DNA from: Chrysogorgia sp. JL179-B06
Taxonomy: Eukaryota; Cnidaria; Anthozoa; Scleralcyonacea; Chrysogorgiidae
Length of the DNA stretch: 64,000 nucleotides
NCBI GenBank assembly: GCA_035772405.1
Contig: JAYKKM010000192.1
Span: forward strand, 197,501-261,500
Direction: 5' to 3'
This document shows, piece after piece, positions 49,270 through 57,072 of this stretch. The notes beneath the pieces are model-generated. The model was not told where the DNA came from. It was given only the letters and a program-made list of their open reading frames with translations, and did not search any database. How positions within the stretch are numbered: position 1 is the stretch's first letter; every line of letters begins with the position of its first letter. The position numbers were made by a program, and so were the translations under genes.

Positions 49270-49466
49270 GTCAGGAGGGTTTACGCCACATTCCTAAAAA
49301 ACTTGGCAACCAAAAAAAAAATTCAAAAAAAATTTCGAGAAAAATAAATTTTAAAAAACCTTAGTTGCTATGTTTTTTAGGAATGTTCCGTAAACCCCCC
49401 TGAATTCTCTGACGTGATGCGTAGCAACAAGGGTCTTGGAAAATTTTTTTCGAAAAAAAAATTTTT
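49270..49466 (-). terminator. Large inverted repeats downstream of E2 integrase
   Basis: Arms near 49,273-49,313 and 49,363-49,404 (AGGGTTTACG, ATTCCTAAAAAAC and their complements, with small mismatches) form a long stem. A second A/T stem (AAAATTTTTTTCG and complement, 49,439-49,466) lies right after the integrase stop at 49,469. Likely the 3' end signal of integrase transcripts; an origin-like role for the longer stem cannot be excluded. Confidence 0.55.
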
Positions 49467-49468
49467 TC

Positions 49469-50566
49469 TCACAAATTTTTCACCTCACTCTCAGAGACCC
49501 AAGAGTTGTGTTTGTCGTCGTAACCAGCCCACTTGACCAAGACCATTTTTTTCTTGTTGACAGTCTTTCTTTTCAAAATTTTCTCAACACGATACGTGGC
49601 GTCTTCTGTTTTCGTCACGGCTGACAACTCTTCTTCGTAGAATTTTCCAATGATGTCTTCCCCGCTCTCGTCACTAAGAACGTAGACGGTCGGATCACCA
49701 CGGACCACCTTACTCACGGAGAAAATCTCCTCAGTGAAGTTTGCCTCGTAGCCCTTCGCGAACGTGCTCTTGTACTTGCTTATTCTCACCTTTTGACCAA
49801 GCTTGTATTTTGGTAATGGGAACTCACCCAGGTCACTACCAAAAAGTGTCGTCCACACCTGACTCTCGTTAGTCTTGTTCACGTCCGCCGGCTTCGTGAG
49901 AGTGCTACCGTGTTTCGTGTTGTTGTAGTTCTCGACGACACCGTCTAGAACGTCTATCCACTTGTGAGTTCCCTTGCTATAGAAATATTTCCACATAACG
50001 GTTTTTAGAGTTCTGTTGAACCTCTCGACTACGGCAGCTTTCTTGTCAGACTTCGTGGAGAAATACTCCACGTCGTGTTTCGCTAACAAGCTCTTAACTC
50101 CGACGTTATAGAACTCTAGTCCCTCGTCAAACTGTGCAAACTTCGGGTATATCTCGAACCTCTCGTGAAACTGTCGTAGTAATTCACCCACGGCTTTCGT
50201 CATGTTTTTCGTGTCTTTGCGATACACGGGGATAGCGAAAGCATAGCGACTAAGAATCTCGACGCACGTTAGGATCCAGTAGTAACCGTCGTTCTTGTTT
50301 TTGTATTTTCCCATGTCAACGAGATCTAGTTGAATTTGCTCACCAAGATACGAGACCCACGTCTTTCGAAACTTGTGACGTCTCACCACGGGCTTGTACC
50401 GTGTATAGGTGTCTTGTGTTTTCAGCCACTCTTTCACGGACTTTCTGGTCACGCTGAGACCTTCTCCTAGTGCTTTTTGATATAGTCTCTCCATGCTTTG
50501 GTAACCAGTCACGGGATCGTAGTATAAGTCTCTTAAGGACTGCTCTGTCACAACATCACTGTCCAT
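49469..50566 (-). CDS. E2 retroviral-type integrase with chromodomain
   Basis: The protein is 365 residues from ATG 50,566 (MDSDVVTEQSLRDLYY; context AATAAAAACCATG). The rve core has IQLDLVDMGKY, AQFDEGLEFYNVGVKSLL and AAVVERFNRTLKTVMW as the DDE acidic residues. The C-terminal chromodomain has VEKILKRKT, LVKWAGYDDKHNSWVSESE. The frame is intact. The perfect TCAAAG duplication around E2 is consistent with its activity. Its start overlaps the end of the minor-capsid candidate by about 11 nt. Confidence 0.95.
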   Translation of the reverse strand: MDSDVVTEQSLRDLYYDPVTGYQSMERLYQKALGEGLSVTRKSVKEWLKTQDTYTRYKPVVRRHKFRKTWVSYLGEQIQLDLVDMGKYKNKNDGYYWILTCVEILSRYAFAIPVYRKDTKNMTKAVGELLRQFHERFEIYPKFAQFDEGLEFYNVGVKSLLAKHDVEYFSTKSDKKAAVVERFNRTLKTVMWKYFYSKGTHKWIDVLDGVVENYNNTKHGSTLTKPADVNKTNESQVWTTLFGSDLGEFPLPKYKLGQKVRISKYKSTFAKGYEANFTEEIFSVSKVVRGDPTVYVLSDESGEDIIGKFYEEELSAVTKTEDATYRVEKILKRKTVNKKKMVLVKWAGYDDKHNSWVSESEVKNL

Positions 50567-51236
50567 GGTTTTTATTCGTGAGTATGCTGATGTCAAGCAA
50601 GACGCTCCCCACTTTGTTCACACCGTTCACGTTAGTCTCTGTGTGAAAAGACAAGTTGTTGTATATACCATTGCGAGTGGGTGTGCTAGACTCGACAAAA
50701 GGAAAGTGTATTACGGTACCGCTCAACGTGGACTCCGACGTGATCGGGAGAACTGCAATAATACTAGACCGCCTACCTGTCGTGTTAATGGTCTCGTCCA
50801 CGAGAGTGTCACAGTGGATCTCCACGAATCTCAAACCTCTGTTAATGTCTACCCTGCCTGGACTAACCAATGTTCCTTTACCTGAGATTGTGTCCTCTGG
50901 GAAACCAAGTAGCTCTCCAAACTTATATAGCTTGAGAGGGTGCTCTGTTTTCAACGTGCACGTGTGGTTGTATATGTTGTGTGACAGCTCTATCATGATG
51001 TCGTCCTTCTTCTCGAAGTAAGTCATAAGAGCGACGAAAGTCCAGTAGCCTTCTGGGATCACGTGGTTCTTCGAGTTGTACCGGATCTCATCGTTGAAGT
51101 CTTTGATGACGTTCTTGTAGTCCCAATATATGCTCACCGACTTCACGACTAAAGTTGAGTCTCTTAGGACTGTCAAACTCCTATCTAGCGCGAGGGTTTT
51201 CTTACCATCGTCGACAAACACTGACAGTTTCTTCAT
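50556..51236 (-). CDS. E2 putative minor capsid (penton-like) protein
   Basis: The 226-residue, beta-rich protein has VVKSVSIYWDYKNV, INRGLRFVEIHCDTLVDETI, GRRSSIIAVLPIT and VGSVLLDISI. It is colinear with E1's 232-residue protein. The size and pattern fit a single jelly-roll penton. The start signal AAATAAAATG faces that of the divergent p476 gene across only 21 nt. Confidence 0.58.
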   Translation of the reverse strand: MKKLSVFVDDGKKTLALDRSLTVLRDSTLVVKSVSIYWDYKNVIKDFNDEIRYNSKNHVIPEGYWTFVALMTYFEKKDDIMIELSHNIYNHTCTLKTEHPLKLYKFGELLGFPEDTISGKGTLVSPGRVDINRGLRFVEIHCDTLVDETINTTGRRSSIIAVLPITSESTLSGTVIHFPFVESSTPTRNGIYNNLSFHTETNVNGVNKVGSVLLDISILTNKNHGQ

Positions 51237-51257
51237 TTTATTTGGAGAGTAAATAAA
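51237..51257. promoter_or_regulatory. Bidirectional 21-nt promoter with opposed TAAA cores
   Basis: The whole spacer between two divergent ATGs reads TTTATTTGGAGAGTAAATAAA: one ATAAA facing each gene, each abutting its ATG. There is no room for any other promoter element outside coding sequence. The same layout recurs at 55,147-55,166. Confidence 0.75.
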
Positions 51258-52641
51258 ATGATACGAGCTTACTATGGTGAGAACTATGACAAGGCTACCA
51301 AGAATTCTGAGATCGCGACTCGGAAGGCTAGGTCAGACCTTTTGAAAAAATACCCGCATGCCACGATGAGTAGGTTCGAGTTCGATCCAGTTCAAACTCA
51401 ACAAGGTGACGTGACGAGAGTGGACGTCTACTTTCGAAATAGTGACATGATCTCGACGGACATCACCAGCTCCACTTTTAAGAATGACAAGAGCATGTGG
51501 ATATGGTTACAACAACAACACTCCTTTTCCAAAAATATGGAATAGTGGTGGTACAGTCCAAAAGTTGCCACTGACGGAGTCAGCTGGTTATGGTAAGGAC
51601 ATCGTGAGATATCCACCTCACACTCTCAACTACCAAGTCAATAATTTCAACATCTTCGTGGACGACAAGAACTCTTTCAAGTCAAACTTGCCGAGGATAG
51701 TCATCGACACGAAAAAGTACTATCAGGACGGACCTGACGGGAGTATGATCAATACGGAGTGGACGCTGACAAAGAGTTACTACCAAGCTATCACAGCTCT
51801 ATACATAGCCACGTACAGGTCTGGAGTTTCACTACAAAACTTAACAGCTAGTCCTGACGTTCCAAAACAGATCACGAGTCTCATGAAATTCCACGTGTAT
51901 TTCACCATGAGGAGAGTGATGTTTCGTCTCGACAAGAGTAAGACTGACATCGCTGACATCCTCAGGTTATACGTCCCGGACTATAGAGTTCTAAAGTCAA
52001 ACCTCCCGTTAGGTGGTAATTGGCTCTTGGACATCAAAGATCTTCAAGGTGACTATAAGCGCTACTGTTCTAGAACATCGGACGGGATCACCGAGCTAGG
52101 TCAGGAGTTACTGAACCAGTCCATAGAGGTCTACGTCTACGCGTTGCTTGGCGCACAGGCAAAAAGCAAACAAAGCATCGTCGGGTCACGCGCGAGTGCT
52201 CGTGAAGTTCAACAAGTTTTCAGAAACATCGTGGAAGACGCGGTCGTGCAATACTCACCTAGCACGTGGATTAATCTCATGAACAAGGCTATCAAAGACA
52301 CGAATGTAAAGTTGGACATGGCTGTCACTCCAAACACGTGGTTAATACCGCGAAGCATGGTTCTGTTGAAAACACCCATCGCGGGATACAACAACCTGCT
52401 CAGAGAGTCATCGGGAACGAACATGACCTTTGGTTTCAATAGTGGACTCAACTTCGAGAGCACAAGTAAAAAACCTGTGAAAACTCACACTAGTGGTGGT
52501 GAACACCTCGAGACACTAGACGACGTGAAGAAAACCACTACACCACCTGTGACTAGTAGCGAACCAACCACAGGGAACTCGAAGCTGTTCTCGTTGTCAC
52601 TAGTGTTGCTAGGAGTGATAGTGAGCAAGTTCGTGGTATGA
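51258..52641 (+). pseudogene. E2 p476 homologue, frameshifted in a CAA tract
   Basis: First frame from ATG 51,258 (MIRAYYGENYDK) carries KKYPHATMSRFEFDP and FRNSDMISTDITSSTFKND, ending prematurely at 51,545. The second frame, entered at the CAA repeat 51,508-51,520, continues through LNQSIEVYVYALLGAQA, NTWLIPRSMVLLK and IAGYNNLL to a C-terminal anchor (LFSLSLVLLGVIVSKFVV). A one-base change in the microsatellite explains it; a sequencing or assembly error is possible. Otherwise colinear with E1 p476. Function unknown. Confidence 0.8.
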
Positions 52642-52645
52642 ATAA

Positions 52646-53383
52646 ATGAGTTTGTATCTCGGATATGACTATGGTGCTACTGCACCTGAGAAAAAAACAT
52701 CTTACGAGACTGTTTTTAACGTCAACGTGTCTAACGCGGTGATCACGAGACACATGTCCAGATCCACCAGAGTGGAGAGAATAGAAGACGGGAGGTCTCG
52801 TCTTTTTCAAAACACGTATCTCAAAAGCCCTTCGGTGGGTGTTGGCGACGACTTCGTGAGAAATTTGAGATCAAGAAGAATGGTCTTCGACTGCCCGCAA
52901 CTAACGCACGTCAACGTCTCTATATTCGTGGTTTTCAAGTTATTAGCCATCCCGTCAGTAGACAACTATGGATACATCGTTGGTAATGACAACGGTTCTC
53001 ACGACAAGTTCATTGGCTACAAAACAGGAACGAACAACCAGCTATCGTACGGTGGTGGGTGGCCTGTGCAAGAACATAACTGCACGTTGCCAAGTGGAGT
53101 CGTGGGGACCGACAAACATCTGATATCATGTCACTGGTTAATGAAAGGAAGTCACGTGCGTGTGGATGGTGTGGTGATACCTTACTCAGGCTTCGTCGCC
53201 AACCCGAAGGACATTGGTGCTCCGTTCGGGTCCATATTCTTCAACGAGCGCCTGCAAAGAGCGGATAGCACGACAGGCGTGTCTGGTGAGATCTACGGTT
53301 TAAAAGTTGTCAGTGGGTTTCTAGAGCCAGCCGAGATCTCAAAACTGAGCAAGAGCATGATGTTGGAGTACAACATAGTGTGA
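52646..53383 (+). CDS. E2 fibre-like protein (attachment protein candidate)
   Basis: The 245-residue protein starts in GAATAAATG 5 nt after the previous stop. It has a LamG-like beta domain: VNVSIFVVFKLLAI, VGNDNGSHDKFIGYKTG, LSYGGGWP, HLISCHWLMKGSHVRVDG, GEIYGLKVVSGFL. It matches E1's protein but lacks that protein's NVADPV-type shaft motif, so the N-terminus differs. A cell-surface binding role is inferred from fold pattern and context. Confidence 0.6.
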   Translation: MSLYLGYDYGATAPEKKTSYETVFNVNVSNAVITRHMSRSTRVERIEDGRSRLFQNTYLKSPSVGVGDDFVRNLRSRRMVFDCPQLTHVNVSIFVVFKLLAIPSVDNYGYIVGNDNGSHDKFIGYKTGTNNQLSYGGGWPVQEHNCTLPSGVVGTDKHLISCHWLMKGSHVRVDGVVIPYSGFVANPKDIGAPFGSIFFNERLQRADSTTGVSGEIYGLKVVSGFLEPAEISKLSKSMMLEYNIV

Positions 53384-53393
53384 GAGTTATTTT

Positions 53394-53420
53394 TTTTTGT
53401 AACCGTTCGGGTTACAAAAA
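53394..53420. terminator. Shared hairpin between convergent E2 genes
   Basis: Stem TTTTTGTAACC with loop GTTCG, preceded by a T-run and followed by an A-run, 11 nt after the fibre-like gene stop and 10 nt from the stop of the opposite gene at 53,430. It has the form of a bidirectional terminator. Confidence 0.75.
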
Positions 53421-53429
53421 CAACGAGAC

Positions 53430-53813
53430 TCAGTTTTGTAAATTCGGGTATATCGACGGTGGTGCGGACGGGTCCACTCCAACCGAGGCTCTGACCTTAT
53501 CAACGAAAATCCTTTCGTCAGTGGCTTTGTCTGTCTTTTTGATGATCTTGTTGTTGCTCGTGACCGACTTTAACCTTTTCACCGTATGTTTGATACCTTC
53601 CGAACCGGACAAGATCGTCGCAGCACCGATAGCGACAGCCGCTGATATGGGGTTCGGAACCAATATCGATGTGACTATCCCACTAACGAGCACGACCGCG
53701 GTCACGACTATTTTCGCAATAGCTTTGACCTTGAGTCGTAGTACCTTCTTCTTTGAAATTTTCAAATCCTTCTTCAACGTGAAACTCAGTTCTTCTAAGT
53801 TTTGACTGTACAT
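53430..53813 (-). CDS. E2 membrane protein with PSAP and YPNL late-domain-like tail
   Basis: The 127-residue protein has a basic N-terminal helix, two hydrophobic stretches (IAKIVVTAVVLVSGIVTSIL and AVAIGAATILSG), then a polar tail ending DPSAPPSIYPNLQN. PSAP is the TSG101-binding and YPNL (YPxL) the ALIX-binding form of viral late domains. Start context is AATAAAGACATG. There is no E1 homologue. A link to ESCRT-dependent budding or membrane traffic is inferred from the motifs only. Confidence 0.75.
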   Translation of the reverse strand: MYSQNLEELSFTLKKDLKISKKKVLRLKVKAIAKIVVTAVVLVSGIVTSILVPNPISAAVAIGAATILSGSEGIKHTVKRLKSVTSNNKIIKKTDKATDERIFVDKVRASVGVDPSAPPSIYPNLQN

Positions 53814-53835
53814 GTCTTTATTACGACAAAAAAAA

Positions 53836-53861
53836 TTTCGTAATGAGTGATCATTACGAAA
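53836..53861 (-). terminator. Hairpin after E2 74-residue gene
   Basis: Perfect 11-bp stem TTTCGTAATGA with loop GTGA and a T-run on the minus strand, 13 nt after the stop at 53,874. Confidence 0.7.
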
Positions 53862-53873
53862 ACACGTGTGAAC

Positions 53874-54098
53874 TCACTTGAAAGGGTCGTCTGGGATCAT
53901 TTTCTGCTGTTGTGCGTACTTGATAATGACTGTGCCCGCGCTGATCGCTGCCGCGAGTTTCAACGTCCCGACGACACTACTTGGTGCTCCGAGAGACTCA
54001 CCGAAAATTCTCTTAGACGCCATGCTAACACCGACTCCGGCCGCGACGTAGAGCAAGGTGCCGTAAACTTCGTTCATGATAACTTTTCGATCGGTCAT
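53874..54098 (-). CDS. E2 small hydrophobic protein
   Basis: 74-residue homologue of E1's 80-residue protein: VIMNEVYGTLLYVAAGVGVS, SKRIFGESLGAP, LKLAAAISAGTVIIKYAQ, terminal PDDPFK. Two membrane spans are likely. Start context is AATAAAAGAATG. Conserved in both elements, function unknown. Confidence 0.82.
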   Translation of the reverse strand: MTDRKVIMNEVYGTLLYVAAGVGVSMASKRIFGESLGAPSSVVGTLKLAAAISAGTVIIKYAQQQKMIPDDPFK

Positions 54099-54116
54099 TC
54101 TTTTATTATGGGTGGA

Positions 54117-54431
54117 CTAGTCGAAAGACTCTATAGTAGACGTTGGTCCTGGAGAAGTCGTGGAGGCGCTCTGGGTCTTGACTTGTGTCGTGAACATGTC
54201 TTGTCTGTACGCGAAGTATAGTGCAGTCACTCCTGTGATAACACCGATAGTTCCGACAACGTAAACAAAACTAACGCTACTTTGCTCGTCGCACGTCTCG
54301 CGCTCTTGTTCAAACCGCTCACGAGCCTTTTTCTCTTTCGAAGCCTTACTGATCTCTTGCAACTTGTGACCCTGAGCCACACGTTTAGGATTCTTAGTTT
54401 TCTCGGGATTGCTGTTAGTGATGGTTTCCAT
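54117..54431 (-). CDS. E2 single-span membrane protein (KRVAxGxxLxxISKA family)
   Basis: The 104-residue protein has an N-terminal KNPKRVAQGHKLQEISKASK motif, one span (VYVVGTIGVITGVTALYFAY), a Ser/Thr-rich tail and ESFD at the end. Homologue of E1 32,041-32,388. Start: GATAAAGAGGACATG, with GTTAACTGTGAGATA just upstream. Three shortened relatives of its N-terminus and coiled coil lie directly upstream. Confidence 0.82.
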   Translation of the reverse strand: METITNSNPEKTKNPKRVAQGHKLQEISKASKEKKARERFEQERETCDEQSSVSFVYVVGTIGVITGVTALYFAYRQDMFTTQVKTQSASTTSPGPTSTIESFD

Positions 54432-54439
54432 GTCCTCTT

Positions 54440-54454
54440 TATCTCACAGTTAAC
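54440..54454 (-). promoter_or_regulatory. GTTAACTGTGAGATA motif, E2 copy 1
   Basis: Exact 15-bp match to E1 31,992-32,006, upstream of the homologous gene. Its final GATA runs into the TAAAG start signal. Confidence 0.65.
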
Positions 54455-54465
54455 TGTAAGCTAGC

Positions 54466-54726
54466 TCACAAGTACCTAGCACCTGTGCTAGCACCACCTT
54501 GTTGACTTTTGAAATACTTGTTCTCGTGTTCTAGGTCTCTTATCTTTTTCACACGACACCTCACATACTCCTTAAACTCTACGATCTCTCTCTCAAGTCT
54601 AAGAACTTGCTCGTTACACGTCTCGCGCTCACGAACCCTTCTCTCTTTCGCAGCCTTACTGGTCTTAGCAAGCTCACGACCCTGAGCCACACGTCTAGGA
54701 TTCTTAGTTTTAGTGGTGGTTTCCAT
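54466..54726 (-). CDS. E2 KRVA-motif/coiled-coil protein, 86 residues
   Basis: N-terminus KNPRRVAQGRELAKTSKAAK resembles the 104-residue neighbour, but the membrane span is replaced by a coiled coil (LEREIVEFKEYVRCRVKKI) ending ENKYFKSQQGGASTGA. Start GATAAAGAGACATG with the variant upstream motif containing CAGCTAGCTG. It is part of a local tandem family. Confidence 0.65.
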   Translation of the reverse strand: METTTKTKNPRRVAQGRELAKTSKAAKERRVRERETCNEQVLRLEREIVEFKEYVRCRVKKIRDLEHENKYFKSQQGGASTGARYL

Positions 54727-54904
54727 GTCTCTTTATCTCACAGCTAGCTGTGAGGCACCTTATAGCTAGCTCACAAGTGTCTAGCACCTTGTTCTCGTGT
54801 TCTAAGTCTCTCTCAAGTCTAAGATTTTCGAGCCACTCGCGGACCCTTCTCTCTTTCGCAGCCTTACTGATCCGTCTAGGATTGCTGTTAGTGATGGTTT
54901 TCAT
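54710..54904 (-). CDS. E2 shortened tandem relative, 64 residues
   Basis: Begins MKTITNSNPRRISKAAKERR, then a short coiled coil with RDLEHENKVL. The upstream region again has GTTAACTGTGAGATAAAGAG (54,906-54,925) before ATG. The divergent tail (ASCEIKRHGNHH) reads through the motif of the next copy, so it may be a degenerate duplicate. Confidence 0.45.
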   Translation of the reverse strand: MKTITNSNPRRISKAAKERRVREWLENLRLERDLEHENKVLDTCELAIRCLTASCEIKRHGNHH

Positions 54905-54910
54905 GTCTCT

Positions 54911-54925
54911 TTATCTCACAGTTAA
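54911..54925 (-). promoter_or_regulatory. GTTAACTGTGAGATA motif, E2 copy 2
   Basis: Second exact copy of the 15-mer, again directly upstream of TAAAGAGACATG. It sits inside a near-palindrome (CTCACAGTTAACTGTGAG). Confidence 0.65.
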
Positions 54926-54948
54926 CTGTGAGGTACCTTACAGCTAGC

Positions 54949-55146
54949 TCACAAGTGCCTAGCACCTGTGTTAGCACCACCACCTTGTTGACTTTTAAAA
55001 TACTTGTTCTCGTGTTCTAAATCGCTTATCTTCTTCACACGAAACTTCGCGTGTTCCTTCAACTCTACGATCTCTCTCTCAAGTTTAAGAACCTTGATCG
55101 TGTAATATTCCAAGTATGACCTTTGCGAACTAACTCCAGCAAACAT
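54949..55146 (-). CDS. E2 coiled-coil relative, 65 residues
   Basis: Coiled coil LEREIVELKEHAKFRVKKIS followed by DLEHENKYFKSQQGGGANTG, nearly identical to the C-terminal half of the 86-residue gene, but with a different N-terminus (MFAGVSSQRSYLEYYTIKVL). Start ACAATAAATG, back to back with the start signal of the divergent 140-residue gene. Confidence 0.6.
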   Translation of the reverse strand: MFAGVSSQRSYLEYYTIKVLKLEREIVELKEHAKFRVKKISDLEHENKYFKSQQGGGANTGARHL

Positions 55147-55166
55147 TTATTGTAGATAAAAGAGAC

Positions 55167-55589
55167 ATGGCTGCTATGGTATCAGGTGGACTATTCAACG
55201 CAGTTGCCTTCGCAGGTGCTGGGTTCCTGTTCAAGAGTCTCGACGGGAACAAATACGGTGAAGAGATGAAGCGTCACAACTTGGCCGTAGAGAAACTCGC
55301 GCGAGAGAGAGAGAAGTGGAACGAAGAAGAGGTTGCACGTCGCGACAAGCTAGCGAGACTACGTCTCGCGTTGTCGGACGCAAACCACAACATAAGTGAC
55401 ACGAACGCGGCTCTCGACCAACTCAGCGCGACATTTCGGAGAGAACCAAAGCTGTATGACTACTACACGCCGTCACCAGAGATGCAGGACTATCTTTCGA
55501 TATCAGAAGGCGTGGTGTTCGCTGGCATAGGGTGGGTTGGTTACAAGGCCTATAAATTCGTAACGTTTAAATCGCGAGGTATTCGATAG
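55167..55589 (+). CDS. E2 coiled-coil protein with hydrophobic ends
   Basis: 140-residue homologue of E1's 139-residue protein: VSGGLFNAVAFAGAGFLFKS, YGEEMKRHNLAVEKLARERE, SDANHNISDTNAALDQL, DYYTPSPEMQDY, and a C-terminal hydrophobic helix. Start GATAAAAGAGACATG. Core Polinton-type hypothetical protein; structural role inferred. Confidence 0.87.
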   Translation: MAAMVSGGLFNAVAFAGAGFLFKSLDGNKYGEEMKRHNLAVEKLAREREKWNEEEVARRDKLARLRLALSDANHNISDTNAALDQLSATFRREPKLYDYYTPSPEMQDYLSISEGVVFAGIGWVGYKAYKFVTFKSRGIR

Positions 55590-55620
55590 GTTTCCGAGCT
55601 TAAGGATAGAGTAATAAAGG

Positions 55621-56127
55621 ATGACAATGAATCTTGGAAGACGAGTTGAGAACAAGAAACACAAGAGTTCTATGACGAGTATTAAGACATCACCAATCCT
55701 CTTCAAGGACGTGCTCGCGTACGGAGTCCAAAAGGACAAGTTTAACGACGACAAGTCTGACAACGTGAAGTTCACCACAGCCTTGTGTCTGAGCGAAGAA
55801 CAACTAGACGCTCTTGAGAAAGTTGGTGAAGAAGTCTTGAAAGGACTAGCTGACCCAAACATCACCGCGGTCAAGAATGGAATATGTGGCTTGAACGTCT
55901 ACGTCAAGTGTGATCCAAACCTGTTCTCGGCTTACACAGAGCAAGACGAAGAGATTGAGTTTGAGGACCTCTTGAAACGTGAAAAGTATAACGTGAACGC
56001 AGCAGTCAACATTAGCGGTGTGTTCGTCAAAGGTAACGTGGCGTATCTCCAGCTATTCCTTCACGAGATGGTTATCTTGGAGAAGAAGGAAGCTGTTAAA
56101 GTGAAAAGGGAACGAGTTCAGTTCTAA
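55621..56127 (+). CDS. E2 unknown protein, possible ssDNA-binding (OB-fold-like)
   Basis: The 168-residue protein starts in AATAAAGGATG. It is alternating and beta-rich at the end: NVKFTTALCLSEEQLDAL, GLNVYVKCDPNLFS, YNVNAAVNISGVFVKGNVAY, LQLFLHEMVIL, followed by a basic tail. The order strand-helix-strand with a final strand containing aromatic and hydrophobic residues resembles viral OB-fold ssDNA-binding proteins, which would suit protein-primed replication. Inference only. No E1 homologue. Confidence 0.6.
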   Translation: MTMNLGRRVENKKHKSSMTSIKTSPILFKDVLAYGVQKDKFNDDKSDNVKFTTALCLSEEQLDALEKVGEEVLKGLADPNITAVKNGICGLNVYVKCDPNLFSAYTEQDEEIEFEDLLKREKYNVNAAVNISGVFVKGNVAYLQLFLHEMVILEKKEAVKVKRERVQF

Positions 56128-56145
56128 GTTTTGACTCACATGATA

Positions 56146-56168
56146 TCCAAACAAAAATTTTGTTTGGA
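56146..56168 (+). terminator. Hairpin after E2 168-residue gene
   Basis: Perfect 11-bp stem TCCAAACAAAA with a 1-nt loop, 19 nt after the stop at 56,127. Confidence 0.75.
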
Positions 56169-56229
56169 GATTAGTAAAGAAAAAAAAACGACGCTTAAAA
56201 GGTTTGACTCTATGGTGTGATAAAGAGAC

Positions 56230-56640
56230 ATGACACGACCAAAAGGCTCGCTGAACAAGATTCAAAAACCAAAAGTGACGTACGTGAAAAAGCTAAAACC
56301 AAAAGAGGACTATCAGACGCTCAAAGACTTGAGAGCACTCGCAAAAGAGCGTGGTGTGAGCTTGCCAAATAGTGACAGACGTGTTGACATCATGAAAAAA
56401 CTAGGACTAGAACCAGTGGAGACTCCGAAGAGATATGAACACTGTAAAGGAAAGAAAGTGGCTCAAGTCATGATCAAGACGAACGAAGTGACTGGTGAAG
56501 AGAACAGGTATAAGTCCATATTCGAACTGGCAAACAGTGTGAAGATGTTTGCTGGCTCTATCACGTATCGTCTCGAACACGGGAAAGATCTCGTTGTCGA
56601 CGGAGTGACTTACAAAATTCGTAAAGAAGAGCTAGTTTAA
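56230..56640 (+). CDS. E2 DNA-binding protein: AT-hook, SAP-like, NUMOD-like
   Basis: The 136-residue basic protein starts in GATAAAGAGACATG. It begins MTRPKGSLNK, an AT-hook-like RPKGS sequence. It continues with a SAP-like helix-extended-helix (TLKDLRALAKERGVSLPNSD, IMKKLGL) and a C-terminal NUMOD1-like winged module (YKSIFELANSVKMFAGSITY, VDGVTYKI). Together these predict a sequence- or structure-specific DNA-binding protein, perhaps a regulator or replication accessory. There is no E1 homologue. Confidence 0.7.
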   Translation: MTRPKGSLNKIQKPKVTYVKKLKPKEDYQTLKDLRALAKERGVSLPNSDRRVDIMKKLGLEPVETPKRYEHCKGKKVAQVMIKTNEVTGEENRYKSIFELANSVKMFAGSITYRLEHGKDLVVDGVTYKIRKEELV

Positions 56641-56681
56641 ATTGATGTAAGGGTTTAGAGAGTCGTGGGAATAGGAACAGA

Positions 56682-56990
56682 ATGAACACGTTAATGGCAG
56701 AGTTTTTTAAGATGGTGTTGAGCATCTGGTTCGACGAGGCTGACGGTCTGTTCAGAATAACTCGTCTGTTTCAACTCCTCACCCTCGAGCAACCATACGA
56801 GGAGTCGACCACGCTCTCGGAGTTTAAGGAACTCTACACGGACGAGGACGGAGACATGACTCGTGACCTACTCGAGAAAATGCTCCGGGAGAGGTGTCAA
56901 AAGTCACCTTGCGAGATAGCCACTTTCCTTCACAGTCTTTTGAGTGACCACGAACAAGAGCTTTTCCTAGAGATTCCTGACGGCTACTGA
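56682..56990 (+). CDS. E2 acidic 102-residue protein, unknown
   Basis: Helical, acidic protein (MAEFFKMVLSIWFDEADGLF, FKELYTDEDGDMTRDLLEKM, IATFLHSLLSDHEQELFLEI). Not recognised. The start lacks a clear TAAA core (GGAATAGGAACAGAATG). It ends 14 nt before a strong hairpin with a T-run. Confidence 0.65.
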   Translation: MNTLMAEFFKMVLSIWFDEADGLFRITRLFQLLTLEQPYEESTTLSEFKELYTDEDGDMTRDLLEKMLRERCQKSPCEIATFLHSLLSDHEQELFLEIPDGY

Positions 56991-57003
56991 GAGAACTTTT
57001 TTT

Positions 57004-57031
57004 TTTTCGAAAGGCTTGTGTCTTTCGAAAA
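57004..57031 (+). terminator. T-run plus hairpin before E2 polB
   Basis: Ten-base stem TTTTCGAAAG with loop GCTTGTGT, preceded by a 13-base T-run, 14 nt after the 102-residue gene stop and 40 nt before polB. Confidence 0.72.
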
Positions 57032-57072
57032 TCGACAATCCACATGTTTAAAGACAGCGTTAATAAAGAGCG

